DNA of 64,000 nucleotides from Diphasiastrum complanatum (lineage: Eukaryota; Streptophyta; Lycopodiopsida; Lycopodiales; Lycopodiaceae). Both the position numbers and the translations under genes were made by a program. Of this stretch, positions 1 to 10,931 are shown piece after piece. Below the pieces are notes generated by a model. It was not told the DNA's origin and did not search any database. It worked only from the letters and a program-made list of their open reading frames with translations. Each line of letters starts with the position of its first letter. Position 1 is the stretch's first letter. Location: the NCBI GenBank assembly GCA_029204225.1, contig CM055095.1, positions 75,998,896 through 76,062,895 of the forward strand, written 5' to 3'.

Positions 1-404
1 TTATCAAAGGAGGAAAAGCAATGTGTTTTTCTTGCAATGCCGCTGTCAGAGCAATTCTGCAGCGATTATATTTTCATGAGAAAAGTAAGCGCGTATTAAT
101 TCCTGATCGTAACCTGTGCAGGGAGATGTTGATGGCAACAAAGGATTGAGCTTTGAAGCGATGTAATCGACTTCTCGGGTTACGGAAAATCTGCAACAAA
201 ATGCAAGAGGGAGCTGATACTATCAAAACCGCATCGAAAAAGAAGTGGGTTCTGAAGGAAATTCTCATTTGCTGCAGGGTTTGATCGCAGTATATTGATC
301 ATGATCACAGGAATGCTGCTAGGCAGAGAGGAGGCTTGGTTCAAGGAATAAGGCAAGTCAATTGTGTGTTTAGACTTACAGAGGAAGAAGAAGAAGAAGA
401 AGGA
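1..404 (+). promoter_or_regulatory. 5' flank / leader of BAC2-like gene, copy 1
   Basis: This is the upstream region of the carrier gene, cut by the window edge. It ends in a run of GAA triplets just before the chosen ATG. No ATG lies in frame upstream of position 405 after the preceding stop. Compared with copy 2 it lacks 71 bases around position 151, so the two copies differ in promoter or 5' UTR structure. No TATA box can be assigned with confidence. Confidence 0.45.
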
Positions 405-2930
405 ATGGAGTTCTGGCGGGATCATTTGACATTTTCTTTGGGAAAAGACTTTCTAGCAGGTGGATTGGGTGGCATAGCAGGGGTGATCGCTGGCCATCCT
501 CTGGACACCATTCGAATCCACTTGCAGCAGCCGCAGCGGCCCTCTGCTTCTGGGCCAACTACGGCTGGAGCGGTGGTACGCCATCTGCTAGCCACCGAAG
601 GGTCGTCTGCTTTCTTCAAAGGGATGTCCTCGCCTCTTGCCACTGTCGCTATTCAGGTTGATTCTTTATCAATCTTTCAAGTCTCAATTATCAAGCATCT
701 GCTTTTCCATCACTCAGTAAATCTACTCATTAATCAAGCTCCCTGTAGCAAACTGCAGCAACTTATGACATCGGTTGTGCCTTTTTTTGGGATTATATTT
801 ACATATTAGAACAGACTCAACAATGCGATCATAAATAATTCAAGCATGCTTCCCAGACTGAAGAATGCCATTTTTTTATCAATCCTTCTACGCAAAGGAG
901 AGAAGAAGCGTGAAGCTGTATATCCTGAAAGCTAGCTCTTATGATCAACAAGATGCTGGAAGCATGCTCATCATTTGGAAGATGCTGCAAGCATTGCATC
1001 CTATTCCAAACCTTTGCATGTACAGCTTGAAATAATAGTAAAAGAATAAACTCTAATCTTGTTTAAGATCCTCTAAGGATTGCCGATTCCTATCTAGTAT
1101 CCCTGTACAGGTCGATGAAAACTGCAAGCTTAAGATCTTCACCACTAGTTAATGGTCATTGTTGCTGTGCAGGAATCATCCAACTATTGTAGTTTGCTAA
1201 ATTGGATTGAGCCACTAATGTACTCGCAGCTACAAGGAACTCCCTCGTGTGGTATCAGGCTAAAAGTTCTATTCAGAGCATCAAACCCAAAGCTTGATCG
1301 AGCAATCAGAAGTTATGAACTCATGCCTCACCAGTTCAAGAACGTGAATATATTTAGTGTATCTGGTCATTGATGTCGAGCTTTTAGTATCACATTTTGG
1401 CCTTTAGAGGAAACCATTCTGCATCAGTAAGGGTTTGTATTGCGCTAAAACTTTGTTCATAACGATCGTGCTTGCTGCGGAAACACTTCCTTCAGTCAGT
1501 TATGATATCCTAGAGAACTTCCTACCCCACCTTATTAACCTCTGTAAATCACATAGTTTAGTTCTTTCTATGTATGGTGGACCACTTTCCGTTTTCGCGA
1601 GGATTGCTTACATTGTTGAGTAGAATGAAACTGTTGCAGCCATAAGCAAACACGTGGGTGTATCATGCGTGCTTGAGTTTGGCTCGGGCAACCAGGTTTG
1701 ATTCGTGGTGATCCCATAAATACCAAAAACCACTAGCAATCACGTGTCTTGTACTTTGATCTACTGTTCTGTACGCTTCAATCAGCTTCTGGGAGAAAGT
1801 AGCTACAAGGGAGAGCAAACAGTCCATTTTCCAGATGAAATTTAAGCTTTCAGGTTTTTACGTACATGAATTATAAGCTCGGTCAATACTGTTATCTCCC
1901 TCAGCTTTAAAAATAAGCATTCCAAAATAACCTGCTATTGGGAGCCTCTTGACCCTGTGAAATCTAGTAGCGAAATGCTAGTTTTGGTTGTTATGTTTTG
2001 ATTGCCTCATGATTGGAGGAAAATTGGCTGTTGACTAAAATTTTGTGTTTACAAGAGGATTTCCATAATATATAGTTGTATGCCAAAATGTGCGAATGTT
2101 TTCAGAGTTTTACTCTACATTTCTCCGCTTGAAGTAATATCTGTACCTGAAGTTTAATGAGCTTAATACCCGGAAGCAACTCTGGCTGACTGATCCTTTG
2201 ACCTGTTGGTTGTGCTGTATAGAATGCTGTAGCATTTCAGGCGTACGCTCTCTTATCTAGAGCTTTAGCTGTTGAAAAGAGTGAGCCTTTGCCTCTTCAC
2301 AGAGTTGCAGCTGCTGGAATAGGAGCAGGTTCCTTGCAGACACTAATATTGACACCAGTAGATCTTGTCAAAATTCGCTTGCAGCTACACACGGCTCACG
2401 GCGGCGGAAGATCTCGGCCCACCATCAATTTTGATGGTCCTTGTGATGTTGCACGAGACATCATCAAGAGGGAGGGTGTGCGAGGACTGTACAGAGGTTT
2501 CAGAGTGACTGTGCTGCGAGATGCTCCTAGCCATGGTGTCTACTTTGCTGCATATGAGTATATTCGAGAGTATTTGCATCCTGGTTGTCGAAAAAATGGG
2601 GGTGAAACTGTCATGACCATGCTTACAGCAGGTGGATGTGCTGGAGCATTAAGTTGGATAGCTTGTTATCCACTGGACGTTGTAAAATCTCGCCTTCAGG
2701 CACAGGGACAGGGACGTGACAGTCGCGGGAGATACAAAGGTATCACTGATTGCATCTCGAGGAGCATCCGAGAGGAGGGAGTTTCAGCGCTCTTTCGAGG
2801 ACTTGGAACTGCTATTGCAAGAGCTTATTTGGTGAATGGAGCTATTTTTTCTGCCTACGAGATGACTTTAAGATTATTCTATTCGCAACCATCTCAGGAA
2901 ACAATGCTTGAGAACCCCACCCCCATGTAG
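405..2930 (+). CDS. BAC2: Mitochondrial basic amino-acid carrier (BAC2-like), copy 1
   Basis: This is a mitochondrial carrier (SLC25 family) spliced as 405-656 and 2223-2930, giving 319 residues. The intron (657-2222) has GT and AG ends and is phase 0 after a CAG codon. The three carrier signatures are visible: HPLDTIRIH at residues 31-39, TPVDLVKIRLQ at 128-138 and YPLDVVKSRLQ at 233-243. This is the expected three-repeat, six-helix fold with no cleaved presequence. The closest family I recognise is plant BAC2, from features such as VLRDAPSHG, REYLHPGCRK and VNGAIFSAYE. Arabidopsis BAC2 moves arginine, ornithine, lysine and related amino acids across the inner mitochondrial membrane. The start at 405 was chosen because MEFW aligns with the BAC2 N-terminus and has a purine at -3 and G at +4. 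Copy 1 has Ala273 and Leu278, where copy 2 has Val at both. I see no disabling change. Substrate is inferred from family only. Confidence 0.9.
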
Positions 2931-4120
2931 CAACAGCATCTCCATAATCACTACTCCAAGGATTACTCATATCTACTTCATCATTATTCTCTTTGCATTT
3001 TCCATTAATTAGACCTGTTATTCACTATTTAGTTGGATCTCTCTAGTGATGGCTTAATGCAATTTGAACCAGAGCTGCTTTTCTATCCATGGATGCAAGA
3101 AATGCTTCAAATTCTATGAAAGTCAGATAAAGTGGATCATGACAAATTTGGAAGACATTATTATGGCAATTTATGGTTGTTGATGGTAGTTTTAGAACCT
3201 CAAGATCCATTCGAAATTAATATGGATAGCCATTACTTGGCCTGAGCATCTGTGCATATTAGGTACCCACTTTCAACTTGGTCAGCTACATCATTAAGAG
3301 AATATAAATATAATGGTTGGATTATCATTTGACAACTTTTCTTTTTTGGTTATATTGCATGGTACAAATATTATAATTACGGACTTTCTCATGAATTAGT
3401 CCCCAATTGCAATTTTTTGCTTTGCTTTTTACCCATCTCAGGTTTAGATCTTGCTCTTTGGATAAATTCATGTTCACCATCAATTCCACTCTTTCTGTAA
3501 ACTGCCGAATGTCTATAGTCTCTAGTCCTTGATTGCACTTATTCTTCTAAGCATATGTGTACTTGAAACATAACATCTCTTTATGATACAGAAAGCCAAG
3601 TGACTCTCATATTGACAGAACAAATAATATTGTTGCGATATTATCAAAAGCAAATTGTAGCTAATCTTCTTTGCATATGTCTTCTTATAATATTGTTTTT
3701 CTCCCCCACTACAAACATGGGCAAATTGTCAGACACATACGATGAGGCCCATCTTTGGCTTCTTGGTCCTGTGTGGCAATTTTTGTGGCAATCACATGGC
3801 AATGAGCACGTGGCTCTACCACGTGTGGTAGTGCCACACCACCAAAATTTTCTACGACGACGATGAAAAGGGGACGGGAGGGGGACATGGCACAACCACA
3901 CAATTATTTGAGAGAGAAAAAGCGAGTGGAATGGACATTGGCTTTTTCCCAACATTAGTACTAGTTTTATTATTTGTGATACCAAAAGAGAGAAGAGATA
4001 TGAGAAAATTGAAAGATCAGGTGACAAATAATTAGATTAGATTTTTAACTAGATTTCATTGATAGATTACATGAATGTTAGTTGGATGTTGAATAATTTG
4101 TTTTTGATTTATTGATTTGT
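2931..4120. other. 3' flank of BAC2-like copy 1 inside the arm
   Basis: No convincing gene. The first few hundred bases are the likely 3' UTR and polyadenylation region. Around 3765-3850 there is a cluster of GTGGCA/TGCCAC words and a near-palindrome CTACCACGTGTGGTAG, repeated in inverted form in the right arm. Open frames of about 90-127 codons at 3600-4027 have no recognisable domain and run on both strands, so I treat them as chance. Confidence 0.5.
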
Positions 4121-4810
4121 TTAAGATGCAATCTACTTGAATGATCTTTGGTTAGAAAGAGAAATACACTACCAATCTCACCAATGTAGAAAAATCAGCA
4201 TCTACACAGAAATTGAGATGCAAACACCAATAGAACTTAATCAAACTTGAATGAAATGATTATGTGTTGTTGTTGTTCGTACAAAACCAACAAGCTACTG
4301 TATTTCACACGTTGGATCCAAAAATAACAAATATAGATCATTCTACACATAGAATTGCAAGCAATCACCAAGATAGTGCACCAACGGATAGTAGAACCTA
4401 AGAGAACCATGTATAAGCATGAAATGAGATAGAGAAGAGAGAAGATTGCTCTCTCCATGAGTTACATCCTTTTATAACAGGTCCAAACCCTATTTGGCCC
4501 CTTGGATTTCCCACCAAAATGCTAACCCTACTCATTTTGGGTCTAGATTCAATGTACCCAACTATTCAAATTGAATCTACTCAAACATGCATTCTAACTT
4601 TCCCACACTTTCAAAAAGTGTTTATTCAAATGAAATTTAGACTAATGAACTTTGAAAATTCAACCTCTAAGTCTAAAACAAGTTTTGGCCTCAATATGCC
4701 AAATATGAAAATATTGCAAAATGTGATGAAACTAGTTGAATCTTTCACAATTTTCACAAATTTGTTGGCATGTAAAACTTGGCTACTTATGATAAAATCA
4801 TCATAAAATT

Positions 4811-5034
4811 GCCCACCCAAAATGTGGCTAAAGGAAATTTTGTGGCCTTGGAATTGGCCCATAAAATATTTCACGGCCTTAGAATTGGCCTAAATGCACA
4901 AATTGTAATAGTCGACATTGCCACGCTAAATTTTCTATGTACTAAAATACTTTTTTGCTAGTACGTATAGACAATCATTCAGTGTGTGTTTTTTGTAGGG
5001 TACCGGTCTACCAGAACAATCCCAAGTCATGAGT
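4811..5034 (+). repeat. Dispersed repeat, copy 1
   Basis: This matches 61691-61895 in the same orientation with moderate divergence and indels. Shared landmarks in order are AAAATGTGGCTA, GGCCTTAGAATTGGCCT, TTTTCNATGTACT, ACCGGT and CCCAAGTCATGAGT. No coding potential. The two copies have unrelated flanks, which fits an undescribed non-coding transposable element or an LTR fragment. Confidence 0.7.
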
Positions 5035-6528
5035 CACAGAAGTTGCAAAAAAGACAATTCAAACAGATCACAACGAGGAGTAGGGCGAGTTTGGACCCAA
5101 TATATAGAGCCAAAAGCATCCTGGGCACATAGCCATGCATAGCCCTAAGTTCCCTATACATAGATTCACCTAGAATAGAGTCCTAAGCATGGACCACCTA
5201 TTCATAGAATTGTTATTGATAACTCTACACATGCATGCATTGTCTCATACCTTGTCTAAACTCCATTTAGTGTATTCTGGGCCTCACAAGGATATCAGTT
5301 ACTTTCGAGTCACATCCAGTATGATGTGGCATAACTAACAGCTTGATTTACTGGAGTACCGTTGTATCCAAAAATAGGAGTATACTGAGTCGTACTTACT
5401 GGCCATGGACATAACATTAGGAGTCATGACCAATATCTCAAATCTCCTACAAAACACTCTTTTATGACCAATATTATTTGGCATCATTTAGATTTATGGC
5501 CATATTATGGTTAAACTGATCCAGCTAGTTTTATATCTCCGTTTTGGTATTGCTTGCGTCCCATACCACAAGTTCTTCCTCCACGAAAGCCCTTCACTTC
5601 CTGATCAAATTGTTACAAAAAATAATTTTTGTTAACAAGTATATGAAGTTCTCGAAAATTGTTTATAAATTCCAACTTCATCATACAATTTCCAACTCAT
5701 ATTTTCTTTCGCCCATGTTCATGATATGTATGGTCATTGAAAGGATAATAGGTTTCATCCTAATATGCCTTGAGTGACAGATTTAGAAATGGGGAAGAAT
5801 GAGTTGACTTTTTCTTGTTCTTATTTCTTACTATATTGGTATGCCCCAGCTTCAAGCACATCAAAAAAATGTCTTTTTTCGTTTCATTTTAGTCTTTCCA
5901 TCGTAGGCTTCTAAGCCATTTGGCCGTGCCCGTTTCTGAGAAAAACGACACCTTGGCTCAAAAAATCCAAGAACTTCTAGACATAGGTGTCCAATGTTGA
6001 GGGTATTACAGTGTAAATAAATAAATTAGTTGGAAATAGTTCGAGGGTCGTGGCATCCTGCGTGCGTAAGCCCATGGCCCAATGAGCACTTCTAAATAAA
6101 TAATTTTGCCATGTAATTAAAAATAATATTAGAAGGCCAAAGTTAAGCTTAAACTTAAGTATCTCAGTTTGTGAAGTAGTCAATGGTCAAATGGTGTTAG
6201 GTGGGGTGTGTTTCTTCCTACACCATAGACTTATTTGTGCTTCTTGTGAAGGGTGTGGATTTCAATCCCACCTTCTTGCAAGTAGCCAATAGGAAACCAG
6301 GGGCAAGGGCCACCCCAAAGATAAAAAGGCGCCATTTGTAATGATTTTGCATGCTTAATAGAAAGGAGGAGGCTCTACTATTTTGTGAGCTCAAGCATCC
6401 TCATTTGCTAATCCCTCATGCTAATGCTATTGTGGTGTTTTCTACTTGCTTTCCATTTCAATGTTCTTGTTTTGATTAGTTATGGCTTTTCCATTAGCAT
6501 ACACATTGAGCATTTGAGCTAACCTACA

Positions 6529-6534
<6 letters not shown>

Positions 6535-6605
<71 letters not shown>
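6535..6605. repeat. (CT)n microsatellite
   Basis: An uninterrupted CT dinucleotide run of about 70 bases. Confidence 0.98.
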
Positions 6606-6608
<3 letters not shown>

Positions 6609-7071
6609 ATCGTGAATGTATGTGCTTAGAGTTAACAAAGGTAGTATTAAAAAAGTTAGTGTTAAGGTAGAGTTAGTAAGCACCTAAATTAGCAATTAAG
6701 TATAGTTAAGGCCCTATCTTTGTGTTCTAACACAGGCAGTGTGAAAAAATGGTCAAAATCTATTTTGGTTGTTTTATGTTTTTAGTTTGTGAGGAAAAGA
6801 TCACATGTGTGGAGCATGTTCCCACATGTAGAAAAAGTCAAAAATAGTTTATGATGTTAACTTTAGGGGTATCACAAAGTTTTATGTCAAGCATCTTTGT
6901 GTAGAGTTGTGACAGGGCCAAAAATTGGCATAGTTGGCAAATTGGTCAAATCCACATGTAATGCCACTATTGAGTCAAAAGTCATTTGTGATGCAAACTC
7001 AAGCTATGTAGGCTAGTAAACAGGATTGTGATACTTGTATTAATGTAGTTTGATGAGTGATGAAATCAAAG

Positions 7072-7566
7072 TGTTGGCTTTGGTCAAGGGGTACAATAGG
7101 AATTGAGAAATCTTGAAGAAAGGTCCAATAGAATTGTAGGATGGATGCATCACTCATCCAATAGCATTAGAGAGGCTAGGATTAGGGGTCCAATAGCATG
7201 CAAGGAGGATTCTCCCCAGGTTTATATGTACTCCACTTTGGAATCATAATTTAAGTTGAGTTTTTTAGTCAATCTTTGTATGGTGGGATTTGCTTGTTCA
7301 ATCTTCTCTCTCTACCCGAGTTGAATTAGCTCTATTCTCTCTCTACCTGAGGATAGGAGCTTAATTTTACTTAGTTTTATCAAAAAGCACTTCCTCTCAT
7401 GTGTATGTACTTTGGTCATCAACAAATACATCCATCTTTGCCTCTATGCCTTGTGTTTTTGATCTAGATCTTGGAAATCAATCTAGAATCCGTCTACAAG
7501 TGCACAAGCTTGCTTAGGAGATCAATCACACACTTTAGGGCATTCCCAAACGTGTGAATTTTCACA
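7072..7566 (+). repeat. 5' LTR of copia family A, left copy
   Basis: The segment begins TGTTGGCTTTGG and ends TTTTCACA immediately before a copia primer-binding site. It matches 38507-39002 along its whole length, while the bases upstream of the two copies are unrelated. This defines the 5' LTR edge. Length is about 495 bases. It contains a CTCTCTCT-rich leader-like stretch near 7300. No matching 3' LTR of family A was found in the window. Confidence 0.82.
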
Positions 7567-7578
7567 TGGTATCAGAGC
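7567..7578 (+). promoter_or_regulatory. Primer-binding site (initiator tRNA-Met type), family A
   Basis: The sequence TGGTATCAGAGC lies directly after the LTR. It is the standard plant copia primer-binding site complementary to initiator methionine tRNA. Confidence 0.93.
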
Positions 7579-8326
7579 CTACCTAGGTATTTGACGTTTG
7601 TTTCATCCAAAGTTCCAAAATTTTTCTTGAAAATCTAGATCTAGAGAGACTAGTTTGCTTCTCCCATGCTATCTTAAGCAAATTTGGATCAAGAGGGTCC
7701 ATTATCATATGGATTGGACCAAATATGGTACTATACAGATTTTCCTGCTCAGACACATGTGAAGGACAGCCCAATTCATTTTGGTGGTTCTCTTCCATGT
7801 GTGATCCAAAATTGATGCTTGATAGCTAGTTTTAAAGCTATTTGAGTTTAGTTTGTGTAGCAATTGACTTCATATTGATTGGATCTCTCAATTAAAAGTT
7901 ATAGTCAATTGAATCAAGGTGGGTAGGGCACCCAACCTGCTTGGACACTTTTTTCTTTTGACTCTATTATGCTTGTTTGATCAAAAATCTCACTTCTAGG
8001 CTTGCCAATCTTGTTTTCTTGAGATCTAGTTATCATTTTGAGGTCATTGCCACTTTCTTTCATACAATTGGATTGTATTTGAGCGATTTGTGGATTCTTG
8101 GAGTGTTTCCCACGTGCCAAAGATAGCTTGACCCAAACTTAGCCCATACTTCATCAGTTGATGTGAGATTGATCTAGATTAAGAGAGATTGGAAAAGCTA
8201 GTGAGGTCCATATCTCACTTTGTTGCACGATCTTGCATAGGAGTTGGTAGTACACCTTTAAAGGATCCTATAGTGAGAGAGAAGCAACATTTTAGTGTCT
8301 AAATCACAAGGAGTCTTCACTATTAT
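7579..8326 (+). mobile_element. Untranslated leader of family A, left copy
   Basis: About 750 bases between the primer-binding site and the gag start. It is conserved with 39015-39759 and, more weakly, with 63550-64000. No long open frame. Confidence 0.75.
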
Positions 8327-9214
8327 ATGGCATCTATGGGTTCCTACCTATTGGAATCTAGTGAAAGACTATCTACCTCCAACTATTCTATTTGGAAGGT
8401 TAGAATGGAGTCTATCTTGATACTCCAAGATGTAATGGACATTGTACTTGGGATTGAGGAGGAGCCTCAAGTCCTTCAAGAAGTATAAAAGTACAAGAAG
8501 AGAGCTAGGATGGCTCTCCACCTTACCAAGATGAATGTCTCTAATGAGGTTTTGACAGAGATTGGTGTTTGCAACTCAGCCAAGCAAGCTTGGGATTCTC
8601 TCAAAGATATTTATGAAGCCAAAAATACCACTAGACTCCCCACTCTTAGAAATCAAATCTTTCAAAGTTCTCAAAAGATTGATGAGAGTGCCACTAATTA
8701 TGTGTTGAGAGTGAAAGATACTCATAGGGAGCTTGCTTGCATTGGAGGATCCATAAATTAAAGTGAGCTAGTCCAAGTCATATTTAATGGCTTGAGAGAT
8801 GAGTATGAGAACCTTGTCCAATCCTATGCCATCAAGGAGGAGCTACCTATTTTGGAGGCTTTGCAAGGAGTGCTAATGGCTGAAGAATCAAGGCATGAGA
8901 ACAAGCTATTAAGGATGGACAAATTGTCACTCAATCATAATGGTGAAGAAAAAGTTTTATTTTCCAAGCACAAAGAGAGGAACAAAAAGCAACACCAACA
9001 CTTCTCTAAGGACAAAGCAAAAGACCAATATGAAGAGGATGTAAAACACCTGATCAAACAAATGTTGATTCTACTAACAAAGTGCATAGTTTACTTGACA
9101 AAGGATGAGAAACGAACTCGAACTCAAAACACTTCTATTTGTGGTCAACCTCAAAAGATTCATGAAATATCTTGTGGTAACTCAAAAGATTTGCGAACAA
9201 ATTTCATATGGTGA
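8327..9214 (+). pseudogene. Copia family A gag (UBN2-like), broken, with a family-B tail
   Basis: Translation from the ATG at 8327 gives a copia capsid-type protein. The middle reads NSAKQAWDSLKDIYEAKN and then FQSSQKIDESATNYVLRVKD, typical of the gag-polypeptide (UBN2) domain that forms the virus-like particle. Two stops break it: TAA at 8486-8488 and TAA near 8759-8761. Both stops recur at the same places in the right copy at 39760. The C-terminal zinc knuckle expected in gag is absent. After about 9040 the sequence instead matches the stretch that precedes LTRs of family B. Not functional. Confidence 0.85.
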
Positions 9215-10124
9215 CTCGAAAGATTTGCGAACAAGTTCTTGTCGCGAAATATTCTATTTCTTGTTCATACCTCACATGTCGTGAACTTGGGATTGAGGAG
9301 GAGTCTCAAGTCCTTCAATAAGTACAAAAGTACAAGAAGAGAGCTAGGATGGCTCTCCACCTTATCAAGATGAATGTCTCTAATGAGATTTTGAGAGAGA
9401 TTGGTGATTGCAACTCAGCCAAGCAAGCTTGGGATTCTCTCGAAGCTATTTATGAAGCCAAAAACATCACTAGGCTCCTCACTCTTAGAAATCAAATCTT
9501 TCAAAGTTCTCAAAATATTGATGAGAGTGTCACTTATTATGTGTTGAGAGTGAAAGTTACTCATAGGGAGCTTGCTTGCATTGGAGGGTCCATAAATCAA
9601 AGTGAGCTAGTCCAAGTCATACTTAATGGCTTGAGAGATAAGTATGAGAACCTTGTCCAATCCTATCTCATCAAGGAGGAGCTACCTACTTTGGAAGCTT
9701 TGCAAGGAGTGCTAATGGCTGAAGAATCAAGGCATGAGAACAAGCTATTAAGGATGGACAAATTGTCACTCAATCATAATGGTGAAGAAAAAGTTTTATT
9801 TGCCAAGCACAAAGAGAGGAGCAAAAAGCAACACCAACACTTCTCTAAGGACAAAGCAAAAGACCAAGATGAAGAGGATGTAAAACACCTGATCAGACAG
9901 ATCTCGATTCTACTAACAAAGTGCATAGTTTACTTGACAAAGGATGAGAAACGAACTCGAACTCGAAACATTTCTATTCGTGGTCAACCTCAAAAGATTC
10001 GTGAAATATCTTGTGGTAACTCAAAAGATTCGCAAACAAATTTCTTATGGTGACTCGAAAGATTCGCGAACAAGTTCTTGTCGCAAAATTTTATGTTTCT
10101 TGTTCAAACCTCACATGTCGTAAA
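8447..10124 (+). repeat. 839-bp tandem duplication of gag and LTR start
   Basis: Unit 1 is 8447-9285 and unit 2 is 9286-10124, with a constant offset of 839 bases (for example ATG at 8510 and at 9349). Each unit begins CTTGGGATTGAGGAGGAG. The paralogous composite at 38507 onward has a single unit, so the duplication happened after the two composites separated. Confidence 0.9.
9286..10053 (+). pseudogene. Second tandem copy of family A gag fragment
   Basis: This is a 5'-truncated repeat of the preceding gag, open for 234 codons from 9349. It keeps a Gln codon where unit 1 and the right composite have the second TAA, but carries its own TAA near 9319. The C-terminal part runs into family-B 3' sequence and then the B LTR. 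No independent promoter or start region is present. Confidence 0.85.
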
Positions 10125-10740
10125 ATTGTGGCCCGTCGCCTGTCGCGAACAATTCGCAAAATATTTTTTATTCTTCTTCAAGCTCAAAACTATCAACTGT
10201 CGCAAACAATTTGCGAAACACAAAGATGTCATGAAAAGACAAAGTGTCACAAACAATTCACGAAACACAAAGCTTAGACAAAGAGATAAACTGTCATGAA
10301 CAATTCGCGAATAGAAATTATTCGAGCCTGGAAATAGAGTGCTTATTTGAATATCAACTGTCGTAACGGTTAGATCTACTGTTATAGAATTAAAAGGCCA
10401 AAAGACCTGTCCTGTAGCAATATAAATACATGTGGACTACTCATTGTAACACACTCTCATAACTCTCTCAATCAAAGACACAACAGCGAGATAAGACAGC
10501 AAGAGATGTATACTGATGATTTAGATTCAGAATTATAAATTTGTTTTTGATCAAAGTTTCTCATTGTCTAATATTGTTTGAAGTTGTCTCTTAATTTTGC
10601 ATGCTAAATTCAATCAAGGCAAAATTGTTCTATTAGTACATAGATAAAAAATAGACCCGATTGAAGACACTGATATTAGTTTGATTTATTCAAACTTTCA
10701 TCGTGTTTTCTAAAAAAGAATTATAACTATTTTTCCTACA
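9954..10740 (+). repeat. LTR of copia family B, copy 1
   Basis: It ends CCTACA next to a primer-binding site at 10742. The 5' edge is approximate: a purine-rich AAAGGATGAGAAA at about 9942-9953 could be the polypurine tract, giving an LTR of roughly 780 bases. It carries many TCGCGA/TTCGCGAA words in its U3 part and a TATA box (TATAAATA) at 10421-10428, about 30 bases before a CTCTCATAACTCTCTCAATC start-site-like stretch. Related LTRs lie at about 14291, 40546, 46376 and 47517. Confidence 0.75.
10421..10428 (+). promoter_or_regulatory. TATA box of B LTR copy 1
   Basis: TATAAATA follows AGCAA. It is conserved at 14829-14836, shortened to TATAAA at 41015-41020, and mutated to AAATAAATA near 46846 and CATAAATA near 47666. 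This pattern fits a retroelement promoter decaying in older copies. Confidence 0.7.
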
Positions 10741-10741
10741 G

Positions 10742-10753
10742 TGGTATCAGAGC
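10742..10753 (+). promoter_or_regulatory. Primer-binding site, family B copy 1
   Basis: TGGTATCAGAGC lies one base after the LTR end and is complementary to plant initiator tRNA-Met. Confidence 0.92.
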
Positions 10754-10931
10754 ATATCAGAGTCGATATAGTGGTATCCTTACACCCCTCTCAGCATCCT
10801 TCATCCACCAGTAGCCCCTGCCAAAGAACTTCGAGAATGCAATCTCAAAGGAAAAATAGCTTAGCTATTTTCTTCGAGCCCTACCCAGGTCATTCCACAC
10901 AACTCAAACTTTACTGGCAAAAGATTCAACA

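Larger units (their letters stand above)
1..4120. repeat. Left arm of large inverted duplication
   Basis: This arm is the reverse complement of 27919-32112 over its whole length, including exons, intron and flanks of the carrier gene. The inner boundary is sharp: both arms read ATTGATTTGT and then diverge, after 4120 on the left and before 27919 on the right. The outer boundary is unknown because the homology runs to base 1. The right arm is about 74 bases longer, nearly all of it one 71-base segment missing from the left arm near position 151. Scattered single-base differences show that the arms are separate, slightly diverged copies. Confidence 0.93.
4121..7071. other. Gene-free AT-rich spacer
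   Basis: No gene recognised. It contains the dispersed repeat at 4811-5034 and the CT microsatellite at 6535-6605. Short open frames here show no domain. A polyprotein-like signal was looked for on both strands and not found. Confidence 0.6.

Noticed and set aside
336-404. Upstream in-frame extension of carrier copy 1
   Set aside because: It would need a non-ATG start and adds a Glu-rich tail absent from BAC2 proteins. The ATG at 405 fits the family.
3600-4027. Frames of 88 and 127 codons on opposite strands, mirrored at 28012-28441
   Set aside because: They are duplicated because the arm is duplicated. They overlap on both strands and show no domain.
8447-10124. Two separate family-A insertions
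   Set aside because: The second gag lacks an LTR, leader and start, and the offset is constant at 839 bases, so it is a tandem duplication.
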